The translations under genes and the position numbers were made by a program. Below are positions 10,101 to 18,191 of a stretch of DNA of 58,298 nt, piece after piece; positions within the stretch are counted from its first letter, which is position 1; every line of letters starts with the position of its first letter. The stretch is from a bacterium (GTDB lineage: Bacteria > Gemmatimonadota > Glassbacteria > GWA2-58-10). The stretch lies in the NCBI GenBank assembly GCA_021372515.1, contig JAJFUG010000165.1, forward strand, positions 1 to 58,298, read 5' to 3'. The notes below the pieces were generated by a model. It saw only the letters and a list, made by a program, of their open reading frames with translations, was not told the origin of the DNA and searched no databases.

Positions 10101-10642
10101 GGCTCGCTCCCGCTCTTCGGGCTTGCAGCTTCCGCGCGCACGGAAACTTTCAGGCTGTCACGTTTCTTCCTGGCCCGGTGACGGTGCACCAGCCAGACAA
10201 TGGAGAACGCGCTCAGGCAGGAATAGTTGAGGATCATAAACCAGCGCTGGCCCCACGAAATGCCGTCCACCGTGAAACGGCTGATCGGGAACAGGAACGG
10301 CGTGGGGAAAAACTCACGGCTGTGTGTGGGGATGTCGAACAGGATATGCAGCGGCCAGGCGCTGAACGGCACGGCCAGGTCGCGCTTTTTCAGCCAGAGC
10401 AGCCACCAGAGGCCGCCCACCAGGACCAGGCTGTGGGTGAAATCGTAGGAGGTATGCACCCAGGGCGGAATGGTATCCAGACTCGGCTTGCCCGGATGGA
10501 ACCGCCCCTGCAGGATTCTCAGGGCCATCAGCGCGCCGAACGAGAGCAGATCGGGAGCCGTGCCGAAAAGGAACGCCAGCCCGAAACGGCGTTTCCAGCC
10601 GGCGATCATCCCGCCCCACAAACCATGCGCCAGAGTATCCAT
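10088..10642 (-). CDS. YdjM/DUF457-like membrane-bound hydrolase family protein
   Basis: A 184-residue polytopic membrane protein. Histidine- and aspartate-bearing segments MDTLAHGLWGG, FGTAPDLLSFG, YDFTHSLVLVGG and PLHILFDIPTH match the pattern of the YdjM/DUF457 predicted membrane-bound metal-dependent hydrolases, where these His/Asp residues would bind metal. ATG 10642 is preceded by AGGAGG. Substrate is unknown. The last residues are charged and probably cytoplasmic. Confidence 0.65.
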   Translation of the reverse strand: MDTLAHGLWGGMIAGWKRRFGLAFLFGTAPDLLSFGALMALRILQGRFHPGKPSLDTIPPWVHTSYDFTHSLVLVGGLWWLLWLKKRDLAVPFSAWPLHILFDIPTHSREFFPTPFLFPISRFTVDGISWGQRWFMILNYSCLSAFSIVWLVHRHRARKKRDSLKVSVRAEAASPKSGSEPQAD

Positions 10643-10693
10643 CGCCTTGCCTCCTGATGTTTACCGAATCTTCCTATCGCAATTATCCGCCGC

Positions 10694-11440
10694 TTACTCG
10701 CGCTGTCCCACGGCGCACATGTAGACCACGGTCTCGCTTTCCCCGTCCACTCCCAGCAGCGTGTTGACCTCCGTGTCGAAAAACGCCCCGATCAGGCAGC
10801 AGCCCAGGCCGAGACCCTCGGCAGCCAGGGCCACGTTCTGGGCGATGTGGCCGGCATCCAGGTAGACATAGCGCCAGGCCCGCTGACTGTATTTCCAGCG
10901 AGATCGCCCGATGATCGCGGTCCAGATGAACCCGAGCGCCGCATCGTGCAGCACCGGCTGCATCATCCCGGCCTGGGTCAGGCTCTCGCGCAAGTCGCCG
11001 CGGCGGATAACCTCCAGGGTGTGCTCCTGCACCCGGTAGTGGCAAAGGCCGGGCTCCTGGGCTGTCACCCGGTTCAGCACAACATAGGTTTCCACCGGGT
11101 AGAGCGCTCCGGCCGAGGGCGCGCTGCGCAGCTCGAAATCGTAGAACCGCCCGGTGATCCCCTGGCAGGCCCAGAGGAGCTGGCTCAGCACAGCCAGGTC
11201 CACCGGCTGGCCGTTGAAATCCCGGAACGTCCGCCGCGCGGCCACCGTGTCCCAGAGCGGACAGCCCCCCGCGGTGAGCGGAGCCGGCAGTTCCAGCAGC
11301 TCGGACGCCTGGTAGCGCTTGTAGGTCGGGGCCTGCTCCTCCCAGACCGGGGAGCGTGTGTGCATGGACTCGCGCTCGTACCGGGTGAGATTCTGGAAAT
11401 CTTCGCCTGCCCGTTCGGTCCGATCGTTGCCGACAGTCAT
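10694..11440 (-). CDS. SagB-type nitroreductase/dehydrogenase
   Basis: A 248-residue FMN-dependent protein of the SagB/ThcOx family. Diagnostic segments are RRTFRDFNGQPVDLAVLSQLLWACQG, RSAPSAGALYPVETYVV and the C-terminal GLGCCLIGAFFDTEV followed by GVDGESETVVYMCAVG. Relatives dehydrogenate azolines in TOMM peptide pathways, but no cyclodehydratase or precursor peptide is visible nearby, and stand-alone copies are common. ATG 11440 has GGAGG at good spacing. Confidence 0.85.
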   Translation of the reverse strand: MTVGNDRTERAGEDFQNLTRYERESMHTRSPVWEEQAPTYKRYQASELLELPAPLTAGGCPLWDTVAARRTFRDFNGQPVDLAVLSQLLWACQGITGRFYDFELRSAPSAGALYPVETYVVLNRVTAQEPGLCHYRVQEHTLEVIRRGDLRESLTQAGMMQPVLHDAALGFIWTAIIGRSRWKYSQRAWRYVYLDAGHIAQNVALAAEGLGLGCCLIGAFFDTEVNTLLGVDGESETVVYMCAVGQRE

Positions 11441-11659
11441 CGGGTCCTCCGTGGTTTGACGGTGTCAGGGCCTCATCTGCGTCGGTGCTGACGGTTATAG
11501 CCTTTCGCTAATTTTAACCTTTGAGGTCCCGGTTGTCCAGTCGGCCGCGCACAAACCGCAGGAAACGCCGGATGGGCCTCCCGTGGGCCGGCGGTCTTGC
11601 GCCGGGCCGGGCTGAAATGTATCTTTCCAGCGTACAATCCAACGACCGGAGACCAAGGC

Positions 11660-12730
11660 ATGAATGGAAGAGAAAGAGTCCTGACCGCAGCGGCGCACCG
11701 CACTCCCGACCGGGTGCCGATCACTTTCGATGCCCAGTCCGAGGTGTACGACCTTCTTTACCGCCATTTCGGGATCAACTCGCGGGCGGCGCTCTGGGAT
11801 GCCCTGCACGTGGACACCTGGCTGGAGGGCCCCGAAATCCGCGACCCACGCGACCGCGACCTGGGCAATGGCCTGCATCAGAACCGCTGGGGCTATCACA
11901 CCCGCATGCAGCCGTACACGGTGGATGGCCGCACGGCGCATTACGAGGAAATGGTCTACCACCCGCTGGCCAAGCTGCAGGATGTATCCGAGCTGGACAG
12001 GCACGACTGGCCCGACCCCGACCGGCTCGAATTCGGCCATTTGAACGAGTTGCGCCGCACCCAGCCCGACCGTGCGATCATCGCGCATATCACCCACGGG
12101 GCCTATTTCAACGCCACGTTCCTGCGCGGGATGGAGCAGTTCCTGGTGGACCTGGTGCTGGATGAGCCCCTGGCCCAGGCCATTATCGAGCGCGCCGCCG
12201 ACTACCTGTTCCGCTCCCTGGACCGCCTTCTGGCCCAGGCCCCGGACGGGTTCGACATATTCTACCTGGCCGATGACTACTGCATGGCCAGCGGCCCCCT
12301 GTTCTCGCCCGAGGTGTTCGACCGCCTGGTGAAGCCCTACCTGCGGCGGATCGCCGACACGCTCCACGCCCACGACAAGAAATTCCTGCTGCATGTCTGC
12401 GGCTCGGTGCGCCTTCTGCTGCCGGGGATAATCGAGTCCGGCGTGGACATGCTGGAGCCGATCCAGCGCCGGGCGGCCGGGATGGACCTCAAGGAGCTCA
12501 AGCGCGAGTTCGGCAACGACCTTTGTTTCTACGGCTCGGTGGACCTGATCGAGACCCTGAACAAGGGCACGGTCAAGGATGTGCGCAAGGAAGTGCGCCA
12601 GAACATGAAAATCCTGGGCCAGGACGGCGGCCTGGTGATCGGCCCCGGCCACACCTACATCCAGGTGGATGCCCCCCTGGAGAACATCCTGGCCATGTAC
12701 GAGACCGCGTTCCAGGACGGCGGCTACTGA
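11660..12730 (+). CDS. Uroporphyrinogen decarboxylase-like (MtaA/CmuA-type) protein
   Basis: A 356-residue (beta/alpha)8 protein of the UroD superfamily. The start NGRERVLTAAAHRTPDRVPI, the substrate-side FYLADDYCMASGPLFSPEVF, LLHVCGSV (a His-x-Cys pair as in zinc-dependent methyl-cobalamin transferases) and GPGHTYIQVDAPLENILAMYE are typical of this branch. The third Cys ligand of MtaA is not seen; His of GPGH takes its place. Such proteins act on methyl-corrinoids or unknown substrates rather than in heme synthesis. ATG 11660 was chosen on conservation. The next gene, a uronate-isomerase-like hydrolase, starts 48 bases downstream. Confidence 0.75.
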   Translation: MNGRERVLTAAAHRTPDRVPITFDAQSEVYDLLYRHFGINSRAALWDALHVDTWLEGPEIRDPRDRDLGNGLHQNRWGYHTRMQPYTVDGRTAHYEEMVYHPLAKLQDVSELDRHDWPDPDRLEFGHLNELRRTQPDRAIIAHITHGAYFNATFLRGMEQFLVDLVLDEPLAQAIIERAADYLFRSLDRLLAQAPDGFDIFYLADDYCMASGPLFSPEVFDRLVKPYLRRIADTLHAHDKKFLLHVCGSVRLLLPGIIESGVDMLEPIQRRAAGMDLKELKREFGNDLCFYGSVDLIETLNKGTVKDVRKEVRQNMKILGQDGGLVIGPGHTYIQVDAPLENILAMYETAFQDGGY

Positions 12731-12778
12731 GGGCCGGACTGTCCGCGCGGCGTGTTATCCTTAAAGATTGGAGAGACG

Positions 12779-14032
12779 ATGAGCCTGCTCAAGACCCGCG
12801 AGGAGTTGCGCGCCTGTGTGCTCAACGCTGCACAGACCACCCCGATCCTCGACCTTCACACCCACATCTACAGCGCCCCGTTCGGTGGTCTTCTGCTCTG
12901 GGGCGTGGATGAGTTGGTGACCTACCACTATCTGGTGGCCGAGTTCTTCCGCTACAACTACATGCGCAAAACCGAGTTTTTCGCCCTGCCCAAGCCCCGT
13001 CAGGCCGAGCTGATCTGGGAGGAGCTGTTCATCAGGCACTCCCCGGTCTCGGAGTCGAACCGCGGGGTTCTAACCAGCCTCAGCCGTCTGGGTCTGGACC
13101 TGAGCGGACGCTCCCTGGACAGCCTGCGCCGGTATTTCCGCGACACCACGGTGGATAAGCATATCGACAAGGTATTCGAGCTGGCCGGGATCGAGGCGGT
13201 GGTGATGACCAACGACCCGTTCGATGACCTGGAGCGTCCGGTCTGGGAGGCCGGTCAGGGGAGCGCCGACCCGCGGTTCCGGGCCGCCCTGCGTATCGAC
13301 CCCCTGCTCAACGACTGGGACAACAGCTCGAAGCGCCTGGCCGACTGGGGCTACAAAGTGAGCCGCGCGCTCGACCCGGCCAGCCTGGCCGAGGTGCGCC
13401 GTTTCCTCGAGGACTGGATCAAGCGCATGAAACCGCTGTATCTGGCGGTCTCGCTGCCACCCACGTTCCGCTACCCCGAGGAAAGCGCCCGCGGCACTAT
13501 CATCCGCGAGTGCATCATCCCGGTTACCCGCGCGGCCGGGATACCGTTCGCCATGATGATCGGGGTGAAGAAACTGGTCAACCCGGCCCTGGGCCTGGCC
13601 GGCGACAGCCTGGGCCGGGCGGATGTAGCCGCGGTGGAGGCCCTCGCCTGCACGTTCCCGGACAACCGTTTCCTGGTCACATTCCTGAGCCGCGAGAACC
13701 AGCACGAGGCCTGCATCGCGGCGCGCAAGTTCGGCAACGTGATGCTGTTCGGCTGCTGGTGGTTCATGAACAACCCCAGCCTCATCCGCGAGATCACAGC
13801 CGAGCGCCTGGAGCTTCTTGGTACGAGCATGGTCCCGCAGCATTCGGATGCCCGGGTGCTGGACCAGTTGATCTACAAGTGGAGCCATTCGCGCGAGCTG
13901 ATCGGCGAGGCGCTGGTTGAAAAATACGAGGACATCCGCCGCGCCGGCTGGCCGGTGAGCACGGAGGATGTCCAGCGGGACGTGGCCAATCTGTACTCGG
14001 AGAATTTCAAGCGTTTCGTGGGCTGGAGCTGA
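12779..14032 (+). CDS. Uronate isomerase-like amidohydrolase-fold protein
   Basis: A 417-residue metal-dependent TIM-barrel protein. The N-terminal LDLHTHIY carries the HxH metal motif. The order of later segments (ALRIDPLLNDW, FPDNRFLVTFLSRENQHE, GNVMLFGCWWFMNNPSLI, GTSMVPQHSDARVLDQLIYKW) resembles glucuronate/uronate isomerases (UxaC family), which interconvert aldo- and keto-hexuronates. It is shorter and diverged from UxaC, so the substrate may differ. ATG 12779 is preceded by GGAGAG. Close spacing behind the UroD-like gene suggests one transcript. Confidence 0.65.
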   Translation: MSLLKTREELRACVLNAAQTTPILDLHTHIYSAPFGGLLLWGVDELVTYHYLVAEFFRYNYMRKTEFFALPKPRQAELIWEELFIRHSPVSESNRGVLTSLSRLGLDLSGRSLDSLRRYFRDTTVDKHIDKVFELAGIEAVVMTNDPFDDLERPVWEAGQGSADPRFRAALRIDPLLNDWDNSSKRLADWGYKVSRALDPASLAEVRRFLEDWIKRMKPLYLAVSLPPTFRYPEESARGTIIRECIIPVTRAAGIPFAMMIGVKKLVNPALGLAGDSLGRADVAAVEALACTFPDNRFLVTFLSRENQHEACIAARKFGNVMLFGCWWFMNNPSLIREITAERLELLGTSMVPQHSDARVLDQLIYKWSHSRELIGEALVEKYEDIRRAGWPVSTEDVQRDVANLYSENFKRFVGWS

Positions 14033-14083
14033 GCCTGCGGTAATTAAAGGCTTGATTATCACCCCTGGATCGGGAATATTATC

Positions 14084-14112
14084 GTAGGGGAGGGTTTGAA
14101 ACCCTCCCCTAC
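14084..14112. repeat. GTAGGGGAGGGTTT inverted repeat
   Basis: Left arm 14084-14097 and right arm 14099-14112 are perfectly complementary around a single G, and ATTTTTTCC follows. It ends in GTAGGGG/CCCCTAC like four other elements in the window. Because a T-run follows, it is also a plausible terminator for the hydrolase gene ending at 14032. Confidence 0.7.
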
Positions 14113-14149
14113 ATTTTTTCCGAGACGATTATTTCTCTCCGGAGGCAAG

Positions 14150-14725
14150 ATGCCGCTCGAGCGCTGCGCCTGGCCCAGCACCGATCCGTTGATGATAGAG
14201 TACCACGACCGCGAATGGGGCGCGCCGGTGCACGCTGACCGCACGCTTTTCGAGTTCCTGGTCCTGGAGTCGGCCCAGGCGGGCCTGAGCTGGCGCACGA
14301 TCCTGCACCGCCGCGATGGCTACCGCAAAGCGTTCGCCGGGTTCGACCCGGTGGCGGTGGCGCGTTTCGAGGAAGCCGAGATATCGCGCTGCCTGGCCGA
14401 CCCGGGGATCATCCGCAACCGGCTCAAGGTGCGGGCCACGGTAGGCAACGCGCAGGCGTTCCTTAAGATACAGACTGAGTTCGGCTCGTTCGACCGCTAT
14501 ATCTGGGGTTTCACGGAGGGCAAACCGATCGTGAACCACTGGACAGAGCTGGGCCAGATACCGGCCCGCACGCCCCTGTCGGATGCCCTGAGCAAGGACA
14601 TGATAAAGCGCGGGTTCAAGTTCATGGGCTCTACAATAGTGTACGCCCACATGCAGGCCACCGGGATGGTGATAGACCACACGGTGAACTGTTTTCGGCA
14701 TAAGGAGTTGGCCGGGATGGCCTGA
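14150..14725 (+). CDS. tag: DNA-3-methyladenine glycosylase I
   Basis: A 191-residue base-excision repair enzyme that removes 3-methyladenine from DNA. LERCAWPSTDPLMIEYHDREWG at the N-terminus carries Cys and His zinc ligands of the Tag family. The core LVLESAQAGLSWRTILHRRDGYRKAF and the C-terminal FVGS-like FMGSTIVYAHMQATG followed by DHTVNC (His and Cys ligands) complete the pattern. ATG 14150 follows GGAGG. It stands alone. Confidence 0.95.
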   Translation: MPLERCAWPSTDPLMIEYHDREWGAPVHADRTLFEFLVLESAQAGLSWRTILHRRDGYRKAFAGFDPVAVARFEEAEISRCLADPGIIRNRLKVRATVGNAQAFLKIQTEFGSFDRYIWGFTEGKPIVNHWTELGQIPARTPLSDALSKDMIKRGFKFMGSTIVYAHMQATGMVIDHTVNCFRHKELAGMA

Positions 14726-14750
14726 CGCGCCTCTCCTGCGATCCCACCCG

Positions 14751-14783
14751 ACAAAAAGCCCGGGAGCCTTGCGGCCCCCGGGC
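14751..14783 (-). terminator. Rho-independent terminator of the lipoprotein gene
   Basis: On the - strand, AGCCCGGGGGCCGCAAGG and its partner fold into a GC-rich hairpin (stem GCCCGGG/CCCGGGC, 14758-14764 with 14777-14783) followed by TTTTTG. It lies 53 bases past the lipoprotein stop and also separates the convergent tag gene. Confidence 0.75.
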
Positions 14784-14835
14784 TGTCGGACAATCTGCGG
14801 ACCATCCGAAAAAAGCTTGTTCCTGCGAGCAATGC

Positions 14836-15450
14836 TTACTTCTTCTTCTTGCCGGGCTTCTTGGCGGCTTTCTCGGCCGCGGCAGCCTTGAGCTGCTCCA
14901 GCTGGGCGTTGCAAGCCTGAACGGCGTTGCTCAGGTCGGCGGCCACGGAGGAGCTGTTGTACACGTCCATCACGTTGCCACTGTCCATCGAGCTCTGCAT
15001 GGCAGCCACTTTGCCTTCCAGGTCGGTGCACTGCTGCTGGTACTTGGCGGCTTCCTCACCCAACAACTTGATGTTTTCCTCGGTCAGAATGCCCTTGAGA
15101 GCGGTGAGCTGCTCATTGGCGCTGGCCAGAACCTGAGCGGCGGCCTGCTTGCCGTTGGTCTCGATCGCGGCCTTGAGGGCTTCCATCTCGGTGTTGATGG
15201 AATCGGCCAGCTGGGCGGCCTTCCCGTACTTCTTCCCCTCCATCAGGGTATTGAGCTCAGCCATTTTCTGGGTCACGTTTTGATGCTCAGAGGGAGCGAA
15301 AACCTCGGCGCCCTTGCTCTCACATTCTGACAGCGCGTTCTGCAGTGCGGTTACTTTTTCGGTAGGCGGCTGAGCACATCCGGAAAGCAGGACCAGTACG
15401 GCGATAGAGAGCGCAGTGGTAACCCCGAATAGATAGCCTTTGGCATGCAT
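14836..15450 (-). CDS. Alpha-helical lipoprotein of unknown function
   Basis: A 204-residue lipoprotein: hydrophobic signal ending in LLSGCAQ with the lipidated Cys at residue 25. The mature part is almost entirely helical heptad-like sequence (for example KMAELNTLMEGKKYGKAAQLADSINTEMEALKAAI), and the tail is an Ala/Lys stretch ending in KPGKKKK. This resembles DUF4398-like periplasmic coiled-coil lipoproteins. The basic tail could contact the cell wall or polyanions. ATG 15450 follows AAGGAG. A promoter-like sequence lies 57-90 bases upstream. Confidence 0.7.
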   Translation of the reverse strand: MHAKGYLFGVTTALSIAVLVLLSGCAQPPTEKVTALQNALSECESKGAEVFAPSEHQNVTQKMAELNTLMEGKKYGKAAQLADSINTEMEALKAAIETNGKQAAAQVLASANEQLTALKGILTEENIKLLGEEAAKYQQQCTDLEGKVAAMQSSMDSGNVMDVYNSSSVAADLSNAVQACNAQLEQLKAAAAEKAAKKPGKKKK

Positions 15451-15506
15451 AGCCTGACTCCTTTTTGTGAAAATTCAACAGCGGTCCGCAGGATTTACGA
15501 TGATAC

Positions 15507-15536
15507 AATATACTGGATTGTCGAATAAAAATCCAA
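15507..15536 (-). promoter_or_regulatory. Possible promoter of the helical lipoprotein gene
   Basis: On the - strand TTGGAT (15536-15531) and TATATT (15512-15507) are separated by 18 bases in an AT-rich stretch upstream of ATG 15450. The -10 box is good, the -35 weak. Nothing else stands out between 15451 and 15685. Confidence 0.3.
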
Positions 15537-15685
15537 TATAACCTGCATACAACGCTGTTTTACGTACAAAGAGCGGCTTTTGGGGGCGTTTTTCTGTCAA
15601 GATAAAAATGCAGGAAATAAACATTTCGCTGCTGCAAATGGCCGGCCGATCCTGCCCGGCGGCCATGCGGCAGGCCTCCGCAGCT

Positions 15686-16558
15686 CTAACGGCAGCGCGG
15701 CTCGCCGAAACACTCGGCCTGGAAAGTCTCGGCGAAAGGGAAAGCCCGGGTCCAGGGGGAATCTATCCTCCGGCTCAGCTCATCCCAGGCGCCGCGGTTG
15801 ACCTGCAGCACCCGCTCGTCGAACCCATAGCCGCGCACCTCCAGGTTGCGCTCGTGCTGCGAACGGTGTGTCTTGAGCAGCTCGGTCTTCCACTGCGAGG
15901 CGGCGATATCGAACGGCACGGCCAGGTGTTCCTCAATCCGCACCGTCTTGGCATCCCGGTTGTAGAGGCCCAGCAGCGGACGCCCCCGCCGCACGGACAG
16001 GTGCGCGGCGGCCCGGCGGAAAAAGCGGTGCACGTTGACATGCGCCACGTTCGTGTCCTCGCCGTGCGGCATGAGGACAATATCCGGGTCATGCTCGGAC
16101 AGGGTCTCCGCGATTGTCAGGGCATTGGTCTCGGAGGCGGTCAGGTTGCCGCGCTCATCCTCCTCCACGGCCAGGAACTCGGGCGGCCCCTCCACGAACG
16201 CGGCCAGGCGGGCGCTCTCCAGTTGTTCGCAGCGCCGGATTTCGCTTTTATAGCTTGCCAGGTCAAGCGTGGTGAGGTCGCGCCCGTGCTGACGGGCGTG
16301 CTCCAGGGCGAAATGGTCGGTCACCCCGCCGTGGGAGGAACAGACCACCAGGTAGCGCACCGCGCAGCCGTGGTCCGCGAAATGACGCAGGGTCACGGCT
16401 ACGGCGTCCGGATCATCCATGTGCGGGGCCAGCACCAGGACATTCCCGCCAGCGGGTGGATCGATCCATCGTTCGCCCGCCTCTTTCACCCCCAGCACCA
16501 GGGGCGACTGCCGCGCCGAGCGCTGGATCAGATCACGGATAAAAGGCCTCATTTCCAT
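15686..16558 (-). CDS. PIG-L/LmbE-family N-deacetylase
   Basis: A 290-residue zinc-dependent deacetylase. LVLAPHMDDPDAVAV (H46, D48, D49) is the PHxDD zinc motif, and TNVAHVNVHRFF supplies the third His. Family members remove acetyl from N-acetylglucosaminyl groups of glycans or small thiols. It follows the UroD-like gene by 46 bases on the same strand and is probably in one operon with it. ATG 16558 has GAGGTGG upstream. Confidence 0.82.
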   Translation of the reverse strand: MEMRPFIRDLIQRSARQSPLVLGVKEAGERWIDPPAGGNVLVLAPHMDDPDAVAVTLRHFADHGCAVRYLVVCSSHGGVTDHFALEHARQHGRDLTTLDLASYKSEIRRCEQLESARLAAFVEGPPEFLAVEEDERGNLTASETNALTIAETLSEHDPDIVLMPHGEDTNVAHVNVHRFFRRAAAHLSVRRGRPLLGLYNRDAKTVRIEEHLAVPFDIAASQWKTELLKTHRSQHERNLEVRGYGFDERVLQVNRGAWDELSRRIDSPWTRAFPFAETFQAECFGEPRCR

Positions 16559-16604
16559 GCCGCACCACCTCGTGTAGTACTTTAAGATATATATTCAATA
16601 TCCC

Positions 16605-17759
16605 TTAAAAACAAGGCTTGAATTTGTCCGATTCATCCAGCATCGCAAGGAAATTCTCCACCGGGGTCTCGGGCATGATCGCGTTCGAGGCTCCGAAAAT
16701 GTGTCCCACCCCGCCTGTCTCCTCCAGGTTCTCCCGTGTGGCCTGACGGATGCCCTCTACTCCGCCGCTCAGGATCACCCCGCCGCAGTCGATGTTCCCG
16801 AACAGGGTCAATTTCGGGAACCGCCTGCGCAACTCGGCCAGGCGCATCCCGGCGCCGAAATCGACCTCTCCGGCCGCGTGCACCCCGGAGCGTCCCCAGA
16901 GCGAATCCGCCACCGGCCAGGTGACCCCGTCCGTGCGGAACACGTACTTGAGCCCCACCTGATCGCACCTGGCCGTGAGGCGCTGAAGGCGCGGCAGCAC
17001 CAGGCGGTCGAAAGCCAGCGGGCTGTAGACCGGGCCGCTGTTGAGGCAGAAATCACCACCCGCGTGGGCCACATCCACCCCCAGCGTCGCGGCCAGCTCG
17101 ATATCCGCCAGGCCCTGGAGAGTCTGGCGCTCCAGCTCGCCGGCCACCAGGGAGGGAGCGATCTCCAGTGCCATCAGCCAGGCCGGCTCGTACATCGGGA
17201 TGCCGATCCCGCCCACGGTGGCGGCAACCGCGCGCTCCGGGCCCACCAGCTCACGGAAACGGCGCTGGGTGTCCATGCGGGCCGGGTCCAGGTCCGGGCC
17301 GCTCCAGGCGCGCTCATCATTCTCCAGGTGCACGATCAGACGGTCCACATCTCCGCCTGAGAGCCAGCCCTCCACTGGGTGCCAGTCCTGGCTTTCCGGG
17401 CTGTAGCGCCAGATCTCCCACGGCGCCTTGCGCTCGCTGTCGCCGAACAGGAAAGTAGACTCATTCAGGCGCGCGGTGGCGCGGCGGGTGTCGCGCCAGG
17501 GGACACGGGCCATGTCGTAGTCCAGCTCACGGTAGAAATCGGCCACGTCCAGCAGCATGCGCGCCTCGAACTCCTGCGCCGCCTGCGGGCCCTCCCAGTG
17601 CGCGACCACATCCTGGAAGCGAAGGCCCGCCCCTCCCACCAGCACCTCGCGCGCGAGGGCAGCCGAGGCCACGCATGAATAGATTGTCTGGTCGAAACGC
17701 GGCACCCGGTCCACTGCCGCATGCTCGAAAGCCGCGCGGATTCTCTGTCTGCCGTTCAT
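16605..17759 (-). CDS. Uroporphyrinogen decarboxylase-like protein, second copy
   Basis: A 384-residue UroD-superfamily protein that begins NGRQRIRAAFEHAAVDRVPRFD. It has DVAHAGGDFCLNSGPVYSPLAFDRLVLP and ends with GNIDCGGVILSGG and MPETPVENFLAMLDE. The His-x-Cys zinc motif of MtaA-type members is replaced by FRTDGV, so it is probably not a zinc-thiolate methyltransferase. It differs strongly from the copy at 11660. ATG 17759 is preceded by GGGAGAGG. Role unknown. Confidence 0.7.
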   Translation of the reverse strand: MNGRQRIRAAFEHAAVDRVPRFDQTIYSCVASAALAREVLVGGAGLRFQDVVAHWEGPQAAQEFEARMLLDVADFYRELDYDMARVPWRDTRRATARLNESTFLFGDSERKAPWEIWRYSPESQDWHPVEGWLSGGDVDRLIVHLENDERAWSGPDLDPARMDTQRRFRELVGPERAVAATVGGIGIPMYEPAWLMALEIAPSLVAGELERQTLQGLADIELAATLGVDVAHAGGDFCLNSGPVYSPLAFDRLVLPRLQRLTARCDQVGLKYVFRTDGVTWPVADSLWGRSGVHAAGEVDFGAGMRLAELRRRFPKLTLFGNIDCGGVILSGGVEGIRQATRENLEETGGVGHIFGASNAIMPETPVENFLAMLDESDKFKPCF

Positions 17760-17950
17760 CCTCTCTCCCTGCTCAGGATGTTCATTCAAACGCCGCCGTC
17801 CGGCCGCCGGACAGGCGGCTTGTCTTTCCGCCGGGAATCGATATATTTTGTGACAGCCTCGGTTTCAGACCCGACCGCTCCGGCCCATCCCCGCGCCGGA
17901 GCCGAGGGTTCGGCTCGTTGGACGCACATGGACCGGGAGTATGAGGACCG

Positions 17951-18181
17951 ATGAAGCAGATCGACTGGAACAGACTGCCCCGCGGATACCGGCGCTGGCC
18001 GGTTCTGGCCGGAGTGGCCGCCGGGCTTTGGCTGCTGGTTTTTGTCTATCTGGGACGGGCGGTGTTCTATTTCTTCCAGGATGACCACCGTCTGGCCGGG
18101 TTCAGTGTCATGTGGAGCATCATCTGCCTGGGCCTGGGACAGATACTGTACATCTGGGCCAAGAACACTCCCGCCGACTGA
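17951..18181 (+). CDS. Small two-helix membrane protein
   Basis: A 76-residue protein with two hydrophobic segments (about 19-43 and 52-69) flanked by basic N-terminal residues (WNRLPRGYRR). GAGGACCG precedes ATG 17951. No family is recognised; composition and length look like a real small membrane protein. It ends 11 bases before the convergent esterase gene stops. Confidence 0.5.
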   Translation: MKQIDWNRLPRGYRRWPVLAGVAAGLWLLVFVYLGRAVFYFFQDDHRLAGFSVMWSIICLGLGQILYIWAKNTPAD

Positions 18182-18191
18182 CCGCCAGTCC

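Noticed and set aside
10694-11440. SagB as part of a thiazole/oxazole peptide pathway
   Set aside because: No YcaO cyclodehydratase, precursor peptide or transporter is near; isolated SagB genes are common.
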